Assembly: GCF_000377765.1 (NCBI RefSeq)
Contig: NZ_KB898664.1
Coordinates: 311,329 to 367,167, forward strand
Length of the DNA stretch: 55,839 nt
Direction: 5' to 3'
DNA from: Gracilibacillus lacisalsi DSM 19029
Lineage (GTDB): Bacteria > Bacillota > Bacilli > Bacillales > Amphibacillaceae
Under the pieces are notes generated by a model. It made no database searches, had not been told where the DNA came from, and saw only the letters and a program-made list of their open reading frames with translations. Positions 1 to 8,271 of this stretch are shown one piece after another (the stretch's first letter is position 1; each line of letters begins with the position of its first letter). The translations under genes were made by a program, and so were the position numbers.

Positions 1-1
1 A

Positions 2-118
2 TTAAGAGAAAGAGGAAAAGGGCATTACGTAGCTGTTGGCGCCGTAGCCAGAAAGCTAACACATATTATTTTCGCCATATTACGAGATAACAAGCCATAT
101 GAACCACATGTTAAGTAA
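2..118 (+). CDS. IS110-family transposase, C-terminal fragment (5' end outside window)
   Basis: An open frame enters from the left edge and ends at TAA 116-118, leaving 38 residues. The peptide GKGHYVAVGAVARKL followed by THIIFAIL and KPYEPHV resembles the extreme C-terminus of IS110/IS116/IS902 transposases (DEDD-type, no terminal inverted repeats), which usually ends in a short helix after a 'KPY' segment. Only the tail is visible, so whether the element is intact cannot be told. A short hairpin follows it, and then an interspersed repeat. Confidence 0.6.
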   Translation, partial: LRERGKGHYVAVGAVARKLTHIIFAILRDNKPYEPHVK

Positions 119-146
119 ATAAAATTCGAACATACTTTCCCTTGAA

Positions 147-172
147 ACACCTCTCACATGAGGTGTATTTTC
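147..172 (+). terminator. Short terminator-like hairpin after the transposase tail
   Basis: Arms acacctc (147-153) and gaggtgt (160-166) enclose a 6-nt loop and are followed by attttc. The stem is short and the T-run weak, so efficiency is doubtful. It lies 29 nt past the transposase stop. Confidence 0.45.
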
Positions 173-229
173 GCATGTCTTTTTTTAAATGAAAAATAAT
201 TCTTTAAAAATTACATCTTTATGGTTGAC

Positions 230-690
230 TTTCCATAGCTGGTCTTTCCGTGGGGTTTGCCCTTCAGCTAACTTTTTCGAGCAGAAACCGCTCGAAAAAG
301 TTAGCTGAAGGGCAAACAGGTCCCACAGGAGTGGAAGTGGGCGGCCTTCGTTAAGATATACTCTGCAACACTTATCCGAAATCAGCCAGTCGATTTCTCC
401 ACCATATGTAGCAGAATTACATCCGATTAGCACTGTAACAAAACAGAAAAATATAGTATCATGATTTCATTTCTTACTATAATCAGAGAATAAAAATAGC
501 GTAGGCAGAATACGGAGACTCCTGTGGGACTCACGAGAGCTGAAGATCCATTTTGTAAAGTGGTTTTCTTTGCAAAGTTAGCTAAAAACCGCCCACGGGA
601 AAGCGCAGTATTCTGCCGGAGCGTATGGCAGTACTCATCAAATTCAGTACGGAAGAGAGCAAATCCATGTCCAGTTATTTCGCAGTATAT
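230..690 (+). repeat. Interspersed hairpin element, copy 1 (left end diverged)
   Basis: The stretch matches copy 2 (7672-8248) and copy 4 (42175-42586) over most of its length. It starts near the ctttccgtggggtttgccc module and ends with a degenerate terminal repeat ttatttcgcagtat at 675-688. The left terminal repeat seen in the other copies is not recognisable. The first module contains a perfect 28-bp hairpin (255-282 with 290-317, 7-nt loop). The second has inverted gcagaatac / gtattctgc arms around a smaller stem. Short frames crossing it are by-products of the palindromes. The element fills the gap between the transposase tail and the scpB terminator. Confidence 0.8.
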
Positions 691-712
691 GTATTTTGTA
701 CTGTTATTATAT

Positions 713-751
713 AAAGGAAAAACCCTGTAACTTTGGTGAGTTACAGGGTTA
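713..751 (-). terminator. Rho-independent terminator of scpA-scpB
   Basis: Arms aaccctgtaact (721-732) and agttacagggtt (739-750) pair perfectly across a 6-nt loop. On the minus strand the stem is followed by TTTTTCC. It overlaps the scpB stop codon. Confidence 0.88.
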
Positions 752-1330
752 GTCGTTCATGTTTTGTAGTCGGTCGAAGAATAGGTCAGCTTCCTGTTCT
801 ACATCGATTTCGTTAATATCTTCTGGTAACGGTGGTAAATCATCAATAGAACTTAAGCCAAAATAAGTTAAAAACTCGATAGTTGTCCCAAACAAGATTG
901 GTCTCCCTACACCTTCTTTACGACCTACTTCCTCAATTAATGCTCTGGAGATAAGGGTTTGTAATGGTCGTTCACTTTTCACACCGCGAATTTGTTCAAT
1001 TTCCGTCCTGGTAATTGGTTGCAAATAGGCGATAATTGCTAGTGTTTCTAAGGCTGCTTGAGATAGCTTAGCATGCACTTTCGCTTCTTTCAATTTCGTA
1101 AAATATTCACTATGCTCTGGCTTTGTAGTTAAAAATAGCACTTGTTGTGATTCCATTAACATAATGCCTCGTTTAGCATGTTCATATTCAAACTTTAACT
1201 CATTAATTAAATGATCAGCCATATCTTTATCTAAATCTAACACTTTTCGCAGTTCTTTCTTATGTATCCCTTCGTCTCCGGCAGCGAATATTAATCCTTC
1301 CATTATCGCCTTAATATCATTTATATCCAA
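749..1330 (-). CDS. scpB: Segregation and condensation protein B
   Basis: ScpB is the winged-helix kleisin-associated subunit of the SMC-ScpA-ScpB condensin, which compacts and separates chromosomes at the nucleoid. The product (about 193 residues; B. subtilis 197) carries family hallmarks: AGDEGIHKKEL near the N-terminus, LSQAALETLAIIAYLQPITR, RGVKSERPLQTLI, and an acidic tail EADLFFDRL. A TTG start at 1330 is preferred because GGAGG (1343-1339) lies 8 nt upstream, whereas the upstream ATG at 1345 overlaps that Shine-Dalgarno and has none of its own. It follows scpA by about 28 nt in one operon. Confidence 0.95.
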   Translation of the reverse strand: MDINDIKAIMEGLIFAAGDEGIHKKELRKVLDLDKDMADHLINELKFEYEHAKRGIMLMESQQVLFLTTKPEHSEYFTKLKEAKVHAKLSQAALETLAIIAYLQPITRTEIEQIRGVKSERPLQTLISRALIEEVGRKEGVGRPILFGTTIEFLTYFGLSSIDDLPPLPEDINEIDVEQEADLFFDRLQNMND

Positions 1331-1358
1331 CTTGATAACCTCCATCAATCATTAATCA

Positions 1359-2087
1359 TTAGGATTGGTAACGATATACGATCAATTCATCCAATTGTTT
1401 TTCCTGTTTACAATTTATCTTTCCTTGTTTCATCAATTCCAGTATCGCAATGAATGTCGCAACAATATATGTTCTTGTTTTAGTTGGGAAAAGTTGATAA
1501 AAAGAAATAGGATGTTCGAATTCATCTAATTTCTCCATAATTTCATCCATCCGTTGATCAATTGGTATTTCTTGCCGTTGCACAGAGGTCTCCATTGGCC
1601 GGTTCCACTTTTTTCTTTCCAATACTTTTCCAATTGCTTCAATCATATCATATATATTGGCACCACCTTCAGGTAATGGATATGATTCTTCTTGCCCCAT
1701 TTGCAGTGGTGGTCTTGTGTGTACTTGGCTTTGCTCTACTTCTCTTTCTTTAAGATGCTCCGCTGCTTCCTTATATTTTCGATATTCAATAAGACGTCGC
1801 ATTAATTCTTCACGTGGATCTTCTTCATATTCTTCTTCAATTTCTACCGTTGGGTTAGGTAATAACAGTTTACTTTTGATTTCCAGTAATGTAGCTGCCA
1901 TCACTAAATACTCACTAGCAATATTTAGCTCCAATTGTTGCATCGTATGGATATAAGCCATATATTGTGCGGTTATCTCTTTAACCGGAATGTCATAAAT
2001 ATCGATTTCATATTTATTAATAAGATGTAATAATAAATCTAATGGACCTTCAAATGTCTCTAATTTAACTTGATAATGGTCGGGCAT
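1359..2087 (-). CDS. scpA: Segregation and condensation protein A (kleisin)
   Basis: The kleisin of the SMC condensin bridges the SMC heads and recruits ScpB. The N-terminal YQVKLETFEGPLDLLLHLI and IDIYDIPVKEIT are near-diagnostic. An acidic linker (EEEYEEDPREEL) follows, then the C-terminal winged helix (FIAILELMKQGKI). The length of 242 residues is typical (B. subtilis 251). The ATG at 2087 is chosen because GGAGG lies 8 nt upstream and the protein then begins MPDHYQVKLETF as in relatives; the upstream ATG at 2105 overlaps no usable ribosome site. It is first of the scpA-scpB pair. Confidence 0.95.
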   Translation of the reverse strand: MPDHYQVKLETFEGPLDLLLHLINKYEIDIYDIPVKEITAQYMAYIHTMQQLELNIASEYLVMAATLLEIKSKLLLPNPTVEIEEEYEEDPREELMRRLIEYRKYKEAAEHLKEREVEQSQVHTRPPLQMGQEESYPLPEGGANIYDMIEAIGKVLERKKWNRPMETSVQRQEIPIDQRMDEIMEKLDEFEHPISFYQLFPTKTRTYIVATFIAILELMKQGKINCKQEKQLDELIVYRYQS

Positions 2088-2226
2088 AATGAATACCTCC
2101 AACATGAAAATAAAGATTTATAGGCTATTTCTTATAAACGCCTATACCATATAAATAAAATTGCATACATTAATGTTGAGAAATCAATTTTATAATTGAT
2201 TAATTACATCTTTAGGAGGTTTGAAA

Positions 2227-2310
2227 ATGGGATACTCATACGGCGGTGGCTTTGCTTTAATCGTTGTGTTGTTCATTCTTTTAATCATTGTTGGTGCAGC
2301 TTGGTTCTAG
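2227..2310 (+). CDS. YjcZ-family small sporulation-type membrane protein
   Basis: A 27-residue protein starts MGYSYGGGFALIVV and ends in ILLIIVGAAWF, which is the YjcZ/sporulation YjcZ-type pattern: a Gly-Tyr rich head, then one hydrophobic helix ending in AWF. A perfect AGGAGG (2214-2219) sits 7 nt upstream of the ATG, and a strong terminator starts 16 nt after the stop, so it is a self-contained transcription unit. Members are often annotated as sporulation proteins. Its specific role here is unknown. Confidence 0.82.
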   Translation: MGYSYGGGFALIVVLFILLIIVGAAWF

Positions 2311-2325
2311 AATAAAGTTTACCAT

Positions 2326-2358
2326 AGCTTATCACCAAATTGGTGATAAGCTTTTCTA
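2326..2358 (+). terminator. Terminator of the YjcZ-like gene
   Basis: Arms agcttatcacca (2326-2337) and tggtgataagct (2341-2352) form a perfect 12-bp stem with a 3-nt loop. The stem is followed by tttctatt. Confidence 0.85.
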
Positions 2359-2384
2359 TTGGATAAAAAAATATACAATCCATA

Positions 2385-2430
2385 CGGAAAAGAACCTTTG
2401 CTATTTCATGATTAGCAAAGGTTCTTTACG
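2385..2430 (-). terminator. Terminator of ribT (possibly bidirectional)
   Basis: Arms aaagaacctttgcta (2389-2403) and tagcaaaggttcttt (2413-2427) form a perfect 15-bp stem with a 9-nt loop. On the minus strand it lies directly after the ribT stop and is followed by TTTTCC. Confidence 0.82.
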
Positions 2431-2433
2431 ATT

Positions 2434-2799
2434 TTATTCATCCGTATTTGCATTGCATTTTTGTAGAAATTTTTCAGTTTGTTTATTTGCAATCACTTCA
2501 TAAGTAGCACCATAATGTTTTTTTAAAGCATTGACCATTTTCTTTCCTATCCCCAAGTTGCGGTGGGATGGATTAACTGTTAAATGCTGAACAACTGCAG
2601 ACTCGGATTCTTTATCCAGGTATACGCCAATTGCTCCTAGAACATCTTCTTCTTCTTTCCAAAGAAATAACTGCCAATCTTCATTTGATTCGTATTCTTT
2701 AATGGTATCTTGAAGTTTTGAAACTTCTTTTTCTTCGGGCATAAAGGAAAGTAAACCCATTGCTATTTTTTCAAATCTTTTTTTAAAGCGAATTAACAT
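2434..2799 (-). CDS. ribT: RibT-like GNAT acetyltransferase
   Basis: The protein (121 residues) begins MLIRFKKRFEKIAMGLLSFM and contains LFLWKEEEDVLGAIGVYL, HLTVNPSHRNLGIGKKMV and ALKKHYGA. This is closely parallel to B. subtilis RibT, a GNAT fold with the acetyl-CoA loop (N-x-x-x-G-I-G-K). RibT was named from its place after the riboflavin genes; its substrate is not established. The ATG at 2799 has GAGGGG 6 nt upstream, and a longer reading to 2820 would include that site. No rib biosynthetic genes flank it, so it is an orphan copy. Confidence 0.85.
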   Translation of the reverse strand: MLIRFKKRFEKIAMGLLSFMPEEKEVSKLQDTIKEYESNEDWQLFLWKEEEDVLGAIGVYLDKESESAVVQHLTVNPSHRNLGIGKKMVNALKKHYGATYEVIANKQTEKFLQKCNANTDE

Positions 2800-2886
2800 A
2801 TTGAACCCCTCATTATTCATAACAATTCGTATATTGACATGTTATGTTTTCGTACAAAAGTCGTTACTATTAATCATTTCCAATTA

Positions 2887-2982
2887 CTAGGAAGAAAATA
2901 CAATCCCAAACCAATAATAACAACCCCACACAATACTTAAAATTAGTAAAACAAGAAAAAGTATACTATTTTTTCTACGCAT
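2887..2982 (-). CDS. Possible 31-residue single-pass membrane peptide
   Basis: A small frame begins MRRKNSILFLVLLILSIVWG and ends in YYWFGIVFSS. It has a basic head, then one hydrophobic helix. An AAGGA-like ribosome site lies 9-10 nt upstream of the ATG at 2982. It lies alone on the minus strand between ppiB and ribT. I do not recognise a family. Composition and the ribosome site favour a real small protein, but the evidence is weak. Confidence 0.42.
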   Translation of the reverse strand: MRRKNSILFLVLLILSIVWGCYYWFGIVFSS

Positions 2983-3092
2983 ATCTATCGTTCCTTCGAG
3001 TTCATAGAATATGAGCTTTCCTTCACTTACAATATTATATTCCCATTTGGATGTCAATCTTTATCTAATTATGGTAACTGAAGAAGTTGGTT

Positions 3093-3527
3093 TTATAATT
3101 CTGAAACGCGTACAGTTTTCATGGTATCTCCTTGACGGATACGAAGAACTGTATCCATTCCCTCTGTTACTTGACCAAATACAGTATGAACACCATCAAG
3201 GTGTGGTTGTGGCTCATGTACTAAGAAAAATTGGCTGCCACCAGTATCTTTCCCAGCATGTGCCATCGATAGTGAACCTGCTACATGCTTGTGCGGGTTG
3301 CCCTCTGTTTCACATTTTATTGTGTATCCAGGTCCCCCCATACCAGTCCCTGTCGGATCACCGCCTTGTGCAACGAAACCAGGAATTACACGATGAAAAA
3401 TCACGCCATCGTAAAACTTATCATTTGCTAATTTTTCAAAGTTAGCTACCGTATTAGGAGCTTCTTCTTCAAATAACTCTATAACAATTTGTTCTCCATT
3501 TTCAAATTCTATTACTGCTTGTTTCAT
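3093..3527 (-). CDS. ppiB: Peptidyl-prolyl cis-trans isomerase B (cyclophilin)
   Basis: Cytosolic cyclophilin-type prolyl isomerase that assists protein folding. The 144-residue product shows family motifs in order: [36 protein letters not shown], the long [10 protein letters not shown] segment, [17 protein letters not shown] and [11 protein letters not shown]. The catalytic arginine lies in FHRVIPGF. The start is ATG 3527, with AGGAGG (3534-3539) 6 nt upstream. That ribosome site abuts the lysA stop, so the two genes are probably translationally coupled. No clear terminator is visible downstream. Confidence 0.96.
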   Translation of the reverse strand: MKQAVIEFENGEQIVIELFEEEAPNTVANFEKLANDKFYDGVIFHRVIPGFVAQGGDPTGTGMGGPGYTIKCETEGNPHKHVAGSLSMAHAGKDTGGSQFFLVHEPQPHLDGVHTVFGQVTEGMDTVLRIRQGDTMKTVRVSEL

Positions 3528-3537
3528 GTTTATCCTC

Positions 3538-4836
3538 CTATTCATATGACAAATCATTTTGGATCATATCTTTAAATGACTCTCGTTTAATAACTAGTTT
3601 ATCTTGCCCATCTTCAACAAAAACTACAGCAGGTTTGGGAAAACGATTATAATGATTAGACATCGAGTATCCATAAGCTCCGGTTGATAAAACGGCAATA
3701 ATATCATCCTGCGTGACTTTAGGTAATTCTATATCCCAAATCAGCATATCACCAGATTCACAACATTTTCCTGCAAGAGATATTTCTTCTTTATTCGTTC
3801 CATTGACATTATTGGCAATAACTGCATCATACTTGGCGTTATAAAGCGCTGGACGTAAATTGTCCGTCATGCCACCGTCAACGGACACATACTTTCTCAC
3901 ATTTGGTATTTCTTTGACCGACCCAATGGAATACAATGTTAATCCTGCATCTCCGACAATGGAACGACCAGGTTCTATCCAAATTTCAGGAAATGCCATC
4001 TCATTTTCATTTACTTGTTCGCGAATTTTATCAATTAAAGCTTTAACATAAGTTGAAAGTGGCAAAGGATCATCTTCAGCTGTGTACCTAATACCAAATC
4101 CACCGCCAACATTTAATACTTCCGATTCAAAATTATAACGATCTTTCCACCCTTTCAACGTTTGAAAAAGTCTTTCAATCGCCATTGTAAATCCATCTGT
4201 TTCAAATATTTGTGATCCAATATGACAATGTAGTCCTTTTACATGGATCTCATCAATTTTCATTAATTTCTGTAAAGCTTCTTCAGCTTGACCATTTGTT
4301 AAATCAAAACCGAATTTTGAATCTTCATTTCCAGTTAAAATATAATTATGTGTATGTGCTTCAATTCCAGGGGTAACTCTAATTAAAACATCCATCTTTT
4401 TATTCTGTTCTTTTAAAACATGCGCTAATAAATCTATTTCATAAAAATTATCGACAACAATACAACCTATATTATATTCTACAGCCATCGAAATTTCATC
4501 GATATTTTTATTATTCCCATGCATATGAATTTTTTCAACAGGAAAATCTGCTTGCAATGCTGTATATAACTCACCTTGAGATACGACATCTAAGCTTAAA
4601 TTCTCTTGTTTAGCAACCTGCACCATCGCTACAGATGAAAATGCTTTACTCGCATATGCAACCTGTGCTTGCACACCTTCTTCTTTAAATGTATCTACAA
4701 AGGCTCTTGCATTTTCACGAATTTTATTGACATCATACACGAATAGTGGAGTACCGTATTTTTTAGTAAGATCAACTGCATCCAAGCCACCAATTGTTAA
4801 ATGGCCATCGCCATTCACTGCAAACGGATGTAACAT
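3538..4836 (-). CDS. lysA: Diaminopimelate decarboxylase
   Basis: Fold-III PLP enzyme catalysing the last step of lysine synthesis, meso-diaminopimelate to L-lysine. The pyridoxal lysine is K64 in [10 protein letters not shown]. Other motifs are HIGSQIF, the phosphate-binding [19 protein letters not shown], and the substrate cysteine in [11 protein letters not shown]. The length of 432 residues is close to B. subtilis (439). The start ATG 4836 has GAGGG 7 nt upstream. As in Bacillus, it follows the spoVA operon, but an intervening terminator suggests partly separate transcription. No lysine riboswitch is seen in the short leader. Confidence 0.96.
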   Translation of the reverse strand: MLHPFAVNGDGHLTIGGLDAVDLTKKYGTPLFVYDVNKIRENARAFVDTFKEEGVQAQVAYASKAFSSVAMVQVAKQENLSLDVVSQGELYTALQADFPVEKIHMHGNNKNIDEISMAVEYNIGCIVVDNFYEIDLLAHVLKEQNKKMDVLIRVTPGIEAHTHNYILTGNEDSKFGFDLTNGQAEEALQKLMKIDEIHVKGLHCHIGSQIFETDGFTMAIERLFQTLKGWKDRYNFESEVLNVGGGFGIRYTAEDDPLPLSTYVKALIDKIREQVNENEMAFPEIWIEPGRSIVGDAGLTLYSIGSVKEIPNVRKYVSVDGGMTDNLRPALYNAKYDAVIANNVNGTNKEEISLAGKCCESGDMLIWDIELPKVTQDDIIAVLSTGAYGYSMSNHYNRFPKPAVVFVEDGQDKLVIKRESFKDMIQNDLSYE

Positions 4837-4881
4837 CTTGAACCCTCGCCTTCTCTCTAGCTTCTACCTCTATTCATCAAA

Positions 4882-4932
4882 CAAAAATCCCTTATCCCCA
4901 TCTTTCTTAAAGAAGACAGGTAGACAAGGGAT
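4882..4932 (-). terminator. Imperfect terminator between spoVAF and lysA
   Basis: On the minus strand atccctt-type arms at both ends (about 4887-4905 and 4912-4932) form a long, bulged hairpin ending in GGGATTTTTG. It would reduce read-through from the sporulation operon into lysA. Confidence 0.6.
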
Positions 4933-5020
4933 AAAAGAATTCCCATTTCTACAAAATCTAACAAAGTATAAAGATAATTTATCACAGGCTTATCTCCAGT
5001 TCAAGTGTTTACAATTAAGA

Positions 5021-6490
5021 TTATGCTTGTTTTTGATTATTTTTAGGTTTCACTATACTAGGTCTTGTTTTAGACAATGGCATCGACACCCGGAATAAAA
5101 TTTGCCATAGGGCTTTGTCGTTAAAAGGCAGAAATGGCCATAAATATGGCGTTTGTAAGGATCTCGTCGAAATCAATAGCAAGAGAAAAATCGTCAGTCC
5201 AATAACTAGTCCTTTCACTTGAAAGATAAAAGTTAAAATAATTAAAATAATTCTTGCCATTTTATTTGCGACACTTAATTCATAACTCGGTGTGGCAAAT
5301 GTCCCAACTGCACTTATCGCAACATATAAAATGACTTCTGCACTAAATAAGCCTACATCTATCGCAATTTCCCCGATTAATACCGCTGCAATCAAGCCCA
5401 TCGCAGTTGATAAAGGCGTTGGTGTATGTATGGCTGCCATCCGCAAAAATTCGATACCAATATCTGCTAATAATATTTGGACAATGATTGGCACGTTCCC
5501 TGTTTCATTGGGACCGATAAATTGTAAATTATCAGGTAATAGTGATGGGTCTATCACTAATAATAACCAAAGTGGTAATAAAAATAAGGAAGCAAAAATC
5601 CCGATGAACCTGATCCAGCGGACAAATGTACCTACTGCTGGAGATTCTCGGTATTCTTCAGCGTGCTGCACATGATGAAAATACGTAGTTGGCATAATTA
5701 TCATACTTGGGGATGTGTCAACCATTATGAGAACATGTCCTTCAAATAAATGGGTAGCAGCTACGTCTGGTCTTTCTGTATATCTGACAAGTGGATAAGG
5801 GTTAAAGCCTTGTTGCACCAAATATTCTTCTATAGTCTTGTCGGCCATTGACAGCCCATCTACTTCAATTTGTTCTAATTCATTTTTAATTAAATCTACT
5901 AGACCTTTATCAGCTACATCTTGAATATAGGAGATACAAATATCTGTCTTAGATCGTTCACCAACTTGCATCATCTCATGACGTAGGCGTTCATCCCTTA
6001 TCCGTCTTCTGGTTAGGGCAGTATTTTCAATAATATTTTCGGTATAGCCATCTCTAGAGCCTCGTATGACTTTCTCTGTATCAGGTTCCTCCGGTGACCT
6101 ACCGGGATAGTGACGAACATCAACGATAAAGCACTCGTCTTGACCATCAACTAAGATAACAAGTAGTCCAGATAACATTTGATCGACTGCTTCATCCATT
6201 GTTTTCGCCTTTTCAACCTGTTGATGAACGATACGATTATTCAATACTTCATAAATTTCACTATTGTATTCTTCTTCATCATTAATGGAAATTAGCTTTT
6301 TCATTACTTCAATCACAAAGTCAGTATCAACTAAGCCAGTAACATAATATAACTGGATTTTCTTCTCAAAAATAGTCAGTTCACGAAATCCGACATCAAA
6401 AGATACATCAATACCTAGCCTTGTTTCCATGTATTCTTGATTCTTTTTTAGTAACTTATTAACTGGTGTTTTATTTTTCTTTTTATTCAT
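5021..6490 (-). CDS. spoVAF: Stage V sporulation protein AF (GerA-type membrane protein)
   Basis: A protein of about 489 residues of the GerA/SpoVAF family (A-subunit-like), linked to spore germination and the dipicolinate channel in the spore inner membrane. The soluble N-terminal half contains the family pattern VRHYPGRSPEEPDTEKVIRG, then TALTRRRIRDERLR and EGHVLIMVDTSPS. About five hydrophobic helices follow from residue ~300. ATG 6490 has AAGGAGTT upstream; a longer frame to 6532 would overlap it. It directly follows spoVAB (gap about 14 nt): the C, D and E genes that normally lie between are absent here. Confidence 0.92.
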   Translation of the reverse strand: MNKKKNKTPVNKLLKKNQEYMETRLGIDVSFDVGFRELTIFEKKIQLYYVTGLVDTDFVIEVMKKLISINDEEEYNSEIYEVLNNRIVHQQVEKAKTMDEAVDQMLSGLLVILVDGQDECFIVDVRHYPGRSPEEPDTEKVIRGSRDGYTENIIENTALTRRRIRDERLRHEMMQVGERSKTDICISYIQDVADKGLVDLIKNELEQIEVDGLSMADKTIEEYLVQQGFNPYPLVRYTERPDVAATHLFEGHVLIMVDTSPSMIIMPTTYFHHVQHAEEYRESPAVGTFVRWIRFIGIFASLFLLPLWLLLVIDPSLLPDNLQFIGPNETGNVPIIVQILLADIGIEFLRMAAIHTPTPLSTAMGLIAAVLIGEIAIDVGLFSAEVILYVAISAVGTFATPSYELSVANKMARIILIILTFIFQVKGLVIGLTIFLLLLISTRSLQTPYLWPFLPFNDKALWQILFRVSMPLSKTRPSIVKPKNNQKQA

Positions 6491-6504
6491 AATGAACTCC
6501 TTCT

Positions 6505-6939
6505 CTAAAAAATATCTACGAAGATGATCCAATGAAACAAAGACCCGGTTATTTTACCGATCACAATTGCCATTAATAACCATAGTAATTCTTTATCTAT
6601 CCCTAATCTTTTCATCAAAATTGGAAAAACATTTAATACTTCTGTTAATGCAGCAGCCAACATTCCAATAAAAATACCGTGTAATAACCCCCAGAAACCT
6701 AAGATGTAAACTGGAAGGTTCAACGTCCACTCTGTGAAGGATAAATATGTACCTAGTAAGGCACCAACGATAACACTTGCTTGATAATGTTTCATCCAGT
6801 CAATTGATTTACTTAGCTGGACTAATCTCGGTATAATTCCTAATACAGTTAAAAAAGCTACAAAGCCCGCACCTACCATTAGCCCTGATCCAAATCCTAT
6901 TGCGATTTCCACTACAATATATACTATTTCACGAGTCAT
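6505..6939 (-). CDS. spoVAB: Stage V sporulation protein AB
   Basis: A small polytopic membrane protein of 144 residues (B. subtilis 141) with four predicted helices. It matches SpoVAB in the head (GFGSGLMVGAGFVAFLTVLG, then IIPRLVQLSK) and the tail (GIDKELLWLLMAIVIGKITG). In Bacillus it belongs to the sigma-G-dependent spoVA operon, required with other SpoVA proteins for dipicolinic acid uptake or germination. The start overlaps the end of spoVAA by 11 nt, so translation is probably coupled; the ribosome site is weak. Confidence 0.88.
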   Translation of the reverse strand: MTREIVYIVVEIAIGFGSGLMVGAGFVAFLTVLGIIPRLVQLSKSIDWMKHYQASVIVGALLGTYLSFTEWTLNLPVYILGFWGLLHGIFIGMLAAALTEVLNVFPILMKRLGIDKELLWLLMAIVIGKITGSLFHWIIFVDIF

Positions 6940-7546
6940 TGCGCTTATTTAGAACATTCTCATGATATATTAAATAATGATCAAGGTCCTGTTGATAGTT
7001 AAACATTTCAACTTCTAACGGGCTTGGTTCTTCATTGAAACGTTTTTTGAAAATATGGTTAAAGAAAAGGATCATCCCTAAGCCTAAACCGATTGAATAG
7101 GGAATTTGAATCCATAGTGGTTTATTCTGTTGTTCCCCTGTTAACAAGAAATACAACCCTTGATGTACCTCTTCCATACTGACATCATAATGGAAATTCA
7201 TAATCGCCATTGCAGAACCAATGCAAAGAAGTAGCCAGATTAACAGGATTAAAAAGATATTAGCTTTTTTGTCATTTTTTTTAATCTCTACAATTACTTG
7301 ATTTGAGCCTAACAATTCAACACTAAGGAAAGGATAAGTTTCTACTAGGGTATCTAATAAATGGAAACCATCAATAACAGAAACATTTTGATCTTTCTCT
7401 GTAATTTGATAAATTTTTAAAGTTTTTAATTCTTTCAGATAATCAATATTTCCGGTGATAAAGGCAATATCGTTTAAAGTAATTAAATGTTGTTTATCCA
7501 CTTCAATCTTTTTTTTGAGTCGTATATATACTTTTTCTTCCTGCAC
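6929..7546 (-). CDS. spoVAA: Stage V sporulation protein AA
   Basis: The product (205 residues, B. subtilis 206) has a soluble N-terminal half with VYIRLKKKIEV and LKIYQITEKDQNVSVID, then two hydrophobic helices (about residues 95-115 and 145-165) and a soluble tail. This agrees with SpoVAA, the first gene of the forespore spoVA operon. The start is GTG at 7546, with AAGGA about 9 nt upstream; the ATG two bases upstream is out of frame. A sigma-G-like promoter lies about 50 nt ahead. Confidence 0.88.
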   Translation of the reverse strand: MQEEKVYIRLKKKIEVDKQHLITLNDIAFITGNIDYLKELKTLKIYQITEKDQNVSVIDGFHLLDTLVETYPFLSVELLGSNQVIVEIKKNDKKANIFLILLIWLLLCIGSAMAIMNFHYDVSMEEVHQGLYFLLTGEQQNKPLWIQIPYSIGLGLGMILFFNHIFKKRFNEEPSPLEVEMFNYQQDLDHYLIYHENVLNKRNDS

Positions 7547-7596
7547 ATTACATCATCCTTTAACTTTTAGCTTGCTTGTGAGGAAAATGGTGTTCT

Positions 7597-7626
7597 TAGT
7601 ATAAGTTGATTTTAAATATTCATTCA
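7597..7626 (-). promoter_or_regulatory. Sigma-G/sigma-F-like promoter of spoVA
   Basis: On the minus strand, TGAATG (7621-7626) and TATACTA (7597-7603) are separated by 17 nt. This resembles the sigma-G consensus (TGAATA - 17/18 - CATACTA) and lies about 50 nt before the spoVAA start. spoVA is a known sigma-G operon in B. subtilis. Confidence 0.55.
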
Positions 7627-7671
7627 TAACAGCACAGAAAAACAACACACTCTATTTAGAAATGTAGGTAC

Positions 7672-8248
7672 ATCCTGCGAAGTAATGAAAATACTGTTTG
7701 TTCGAAACTAAATGCACAGTCGCCTATGTAGTAATTTTGATATATATCGTGATCATAACCGCCACTCCGGGTGCCCACTTCCCTTTCCGTGGGGTTTACC
7801 CTTCAGCTAACTTTTTCGAGCAAAAACCGCTCGAAAAAGTGGATCTTCAGGTCAAACAGGTCCCACAAGAGTGGAAGTGGGCGGCCTTCGTTAAGATATG
7901 CTCCATAACACTAATCCAAAATCAACCAGTCGATTTCTCCAACATATATAGCATAAGTTCTAGTATGCTACAGGGGCATTCACAGCCGATTAACACTGTA
8001 ACAAAACAGAAAAGTTTAGTTCCATGAGTTCATTTCTTTCTATAATCAGAGAACAAAAATAGCGTAGGCAGAATACGGAGACTCCTGTGGGAACTCACGC
8101 GTGCCGAAGATCCACTTGGTAAAGTGCTTTTCTTTACCAAGTTAGCTGAGGACGTGCCCACGGAAAGCGGAGTATTCTGCCGGAGCGGTTTGTCTCACTC
8201 TCTAAGTCAAGAATGGAAGAGAGCAAATACAAAGTTACTTCTTAGTTT
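7672..8248 (+). repeat. Interspersed hairpin element, copy 2 (full-length)
   Basis: The copy runs from a left terminal repeat cctgcgaagtaa (7674-7685) to a right one ttacttcttagttt (8235-8248). Module A is bounded by gcccacttcc (7773-7782) and ggaagtgggc (7873-7882) and contains the ctttttcgag/ctcgaaaaag stem. Module B is bounded by gcagaatac (8068-8076) and gtattctgc (8172-8180) around acttggtaaag / ctttaccaagt (8114-8124, 8132-8142). No coding capacity is credible. It sits between the spoVA promoter and the sigF terminator, separating two operons that are adjacent in B. subtilis. Confidence 0.85.
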
Positions 8249-8271
8249 ATGAATATTTGTAAATTTTCCAT

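Noticed and set aside
524-730. 68-residue plus-strand frame (MGLTRAEDPF...) and similar frames at 185-433, 7698-8027 and 19391-19573
   Set aside because: They lie inside the hairpin repeats, differ between copies and follow the palindromes. They lack ribosome sites and do not keep frame across copies.
2288-2503. 71-residue plus-strand frame after the YjcZ-like gene
   Set aside because: It runs through two terminator hairpins and the ribT 3' end; no ribosome site and no recognisable family.
3011-3445. 144-residue plus-strand frame
   Set aside because: Antisense shadow of ppiB, whose identity is certain.
4837-5020. Lysine riboswitch upstream of lysA
   Set aside because: The gap is under 190 nt, is taken up by the spoVAF end and a terminator, and lacks the conserved L-box elements.
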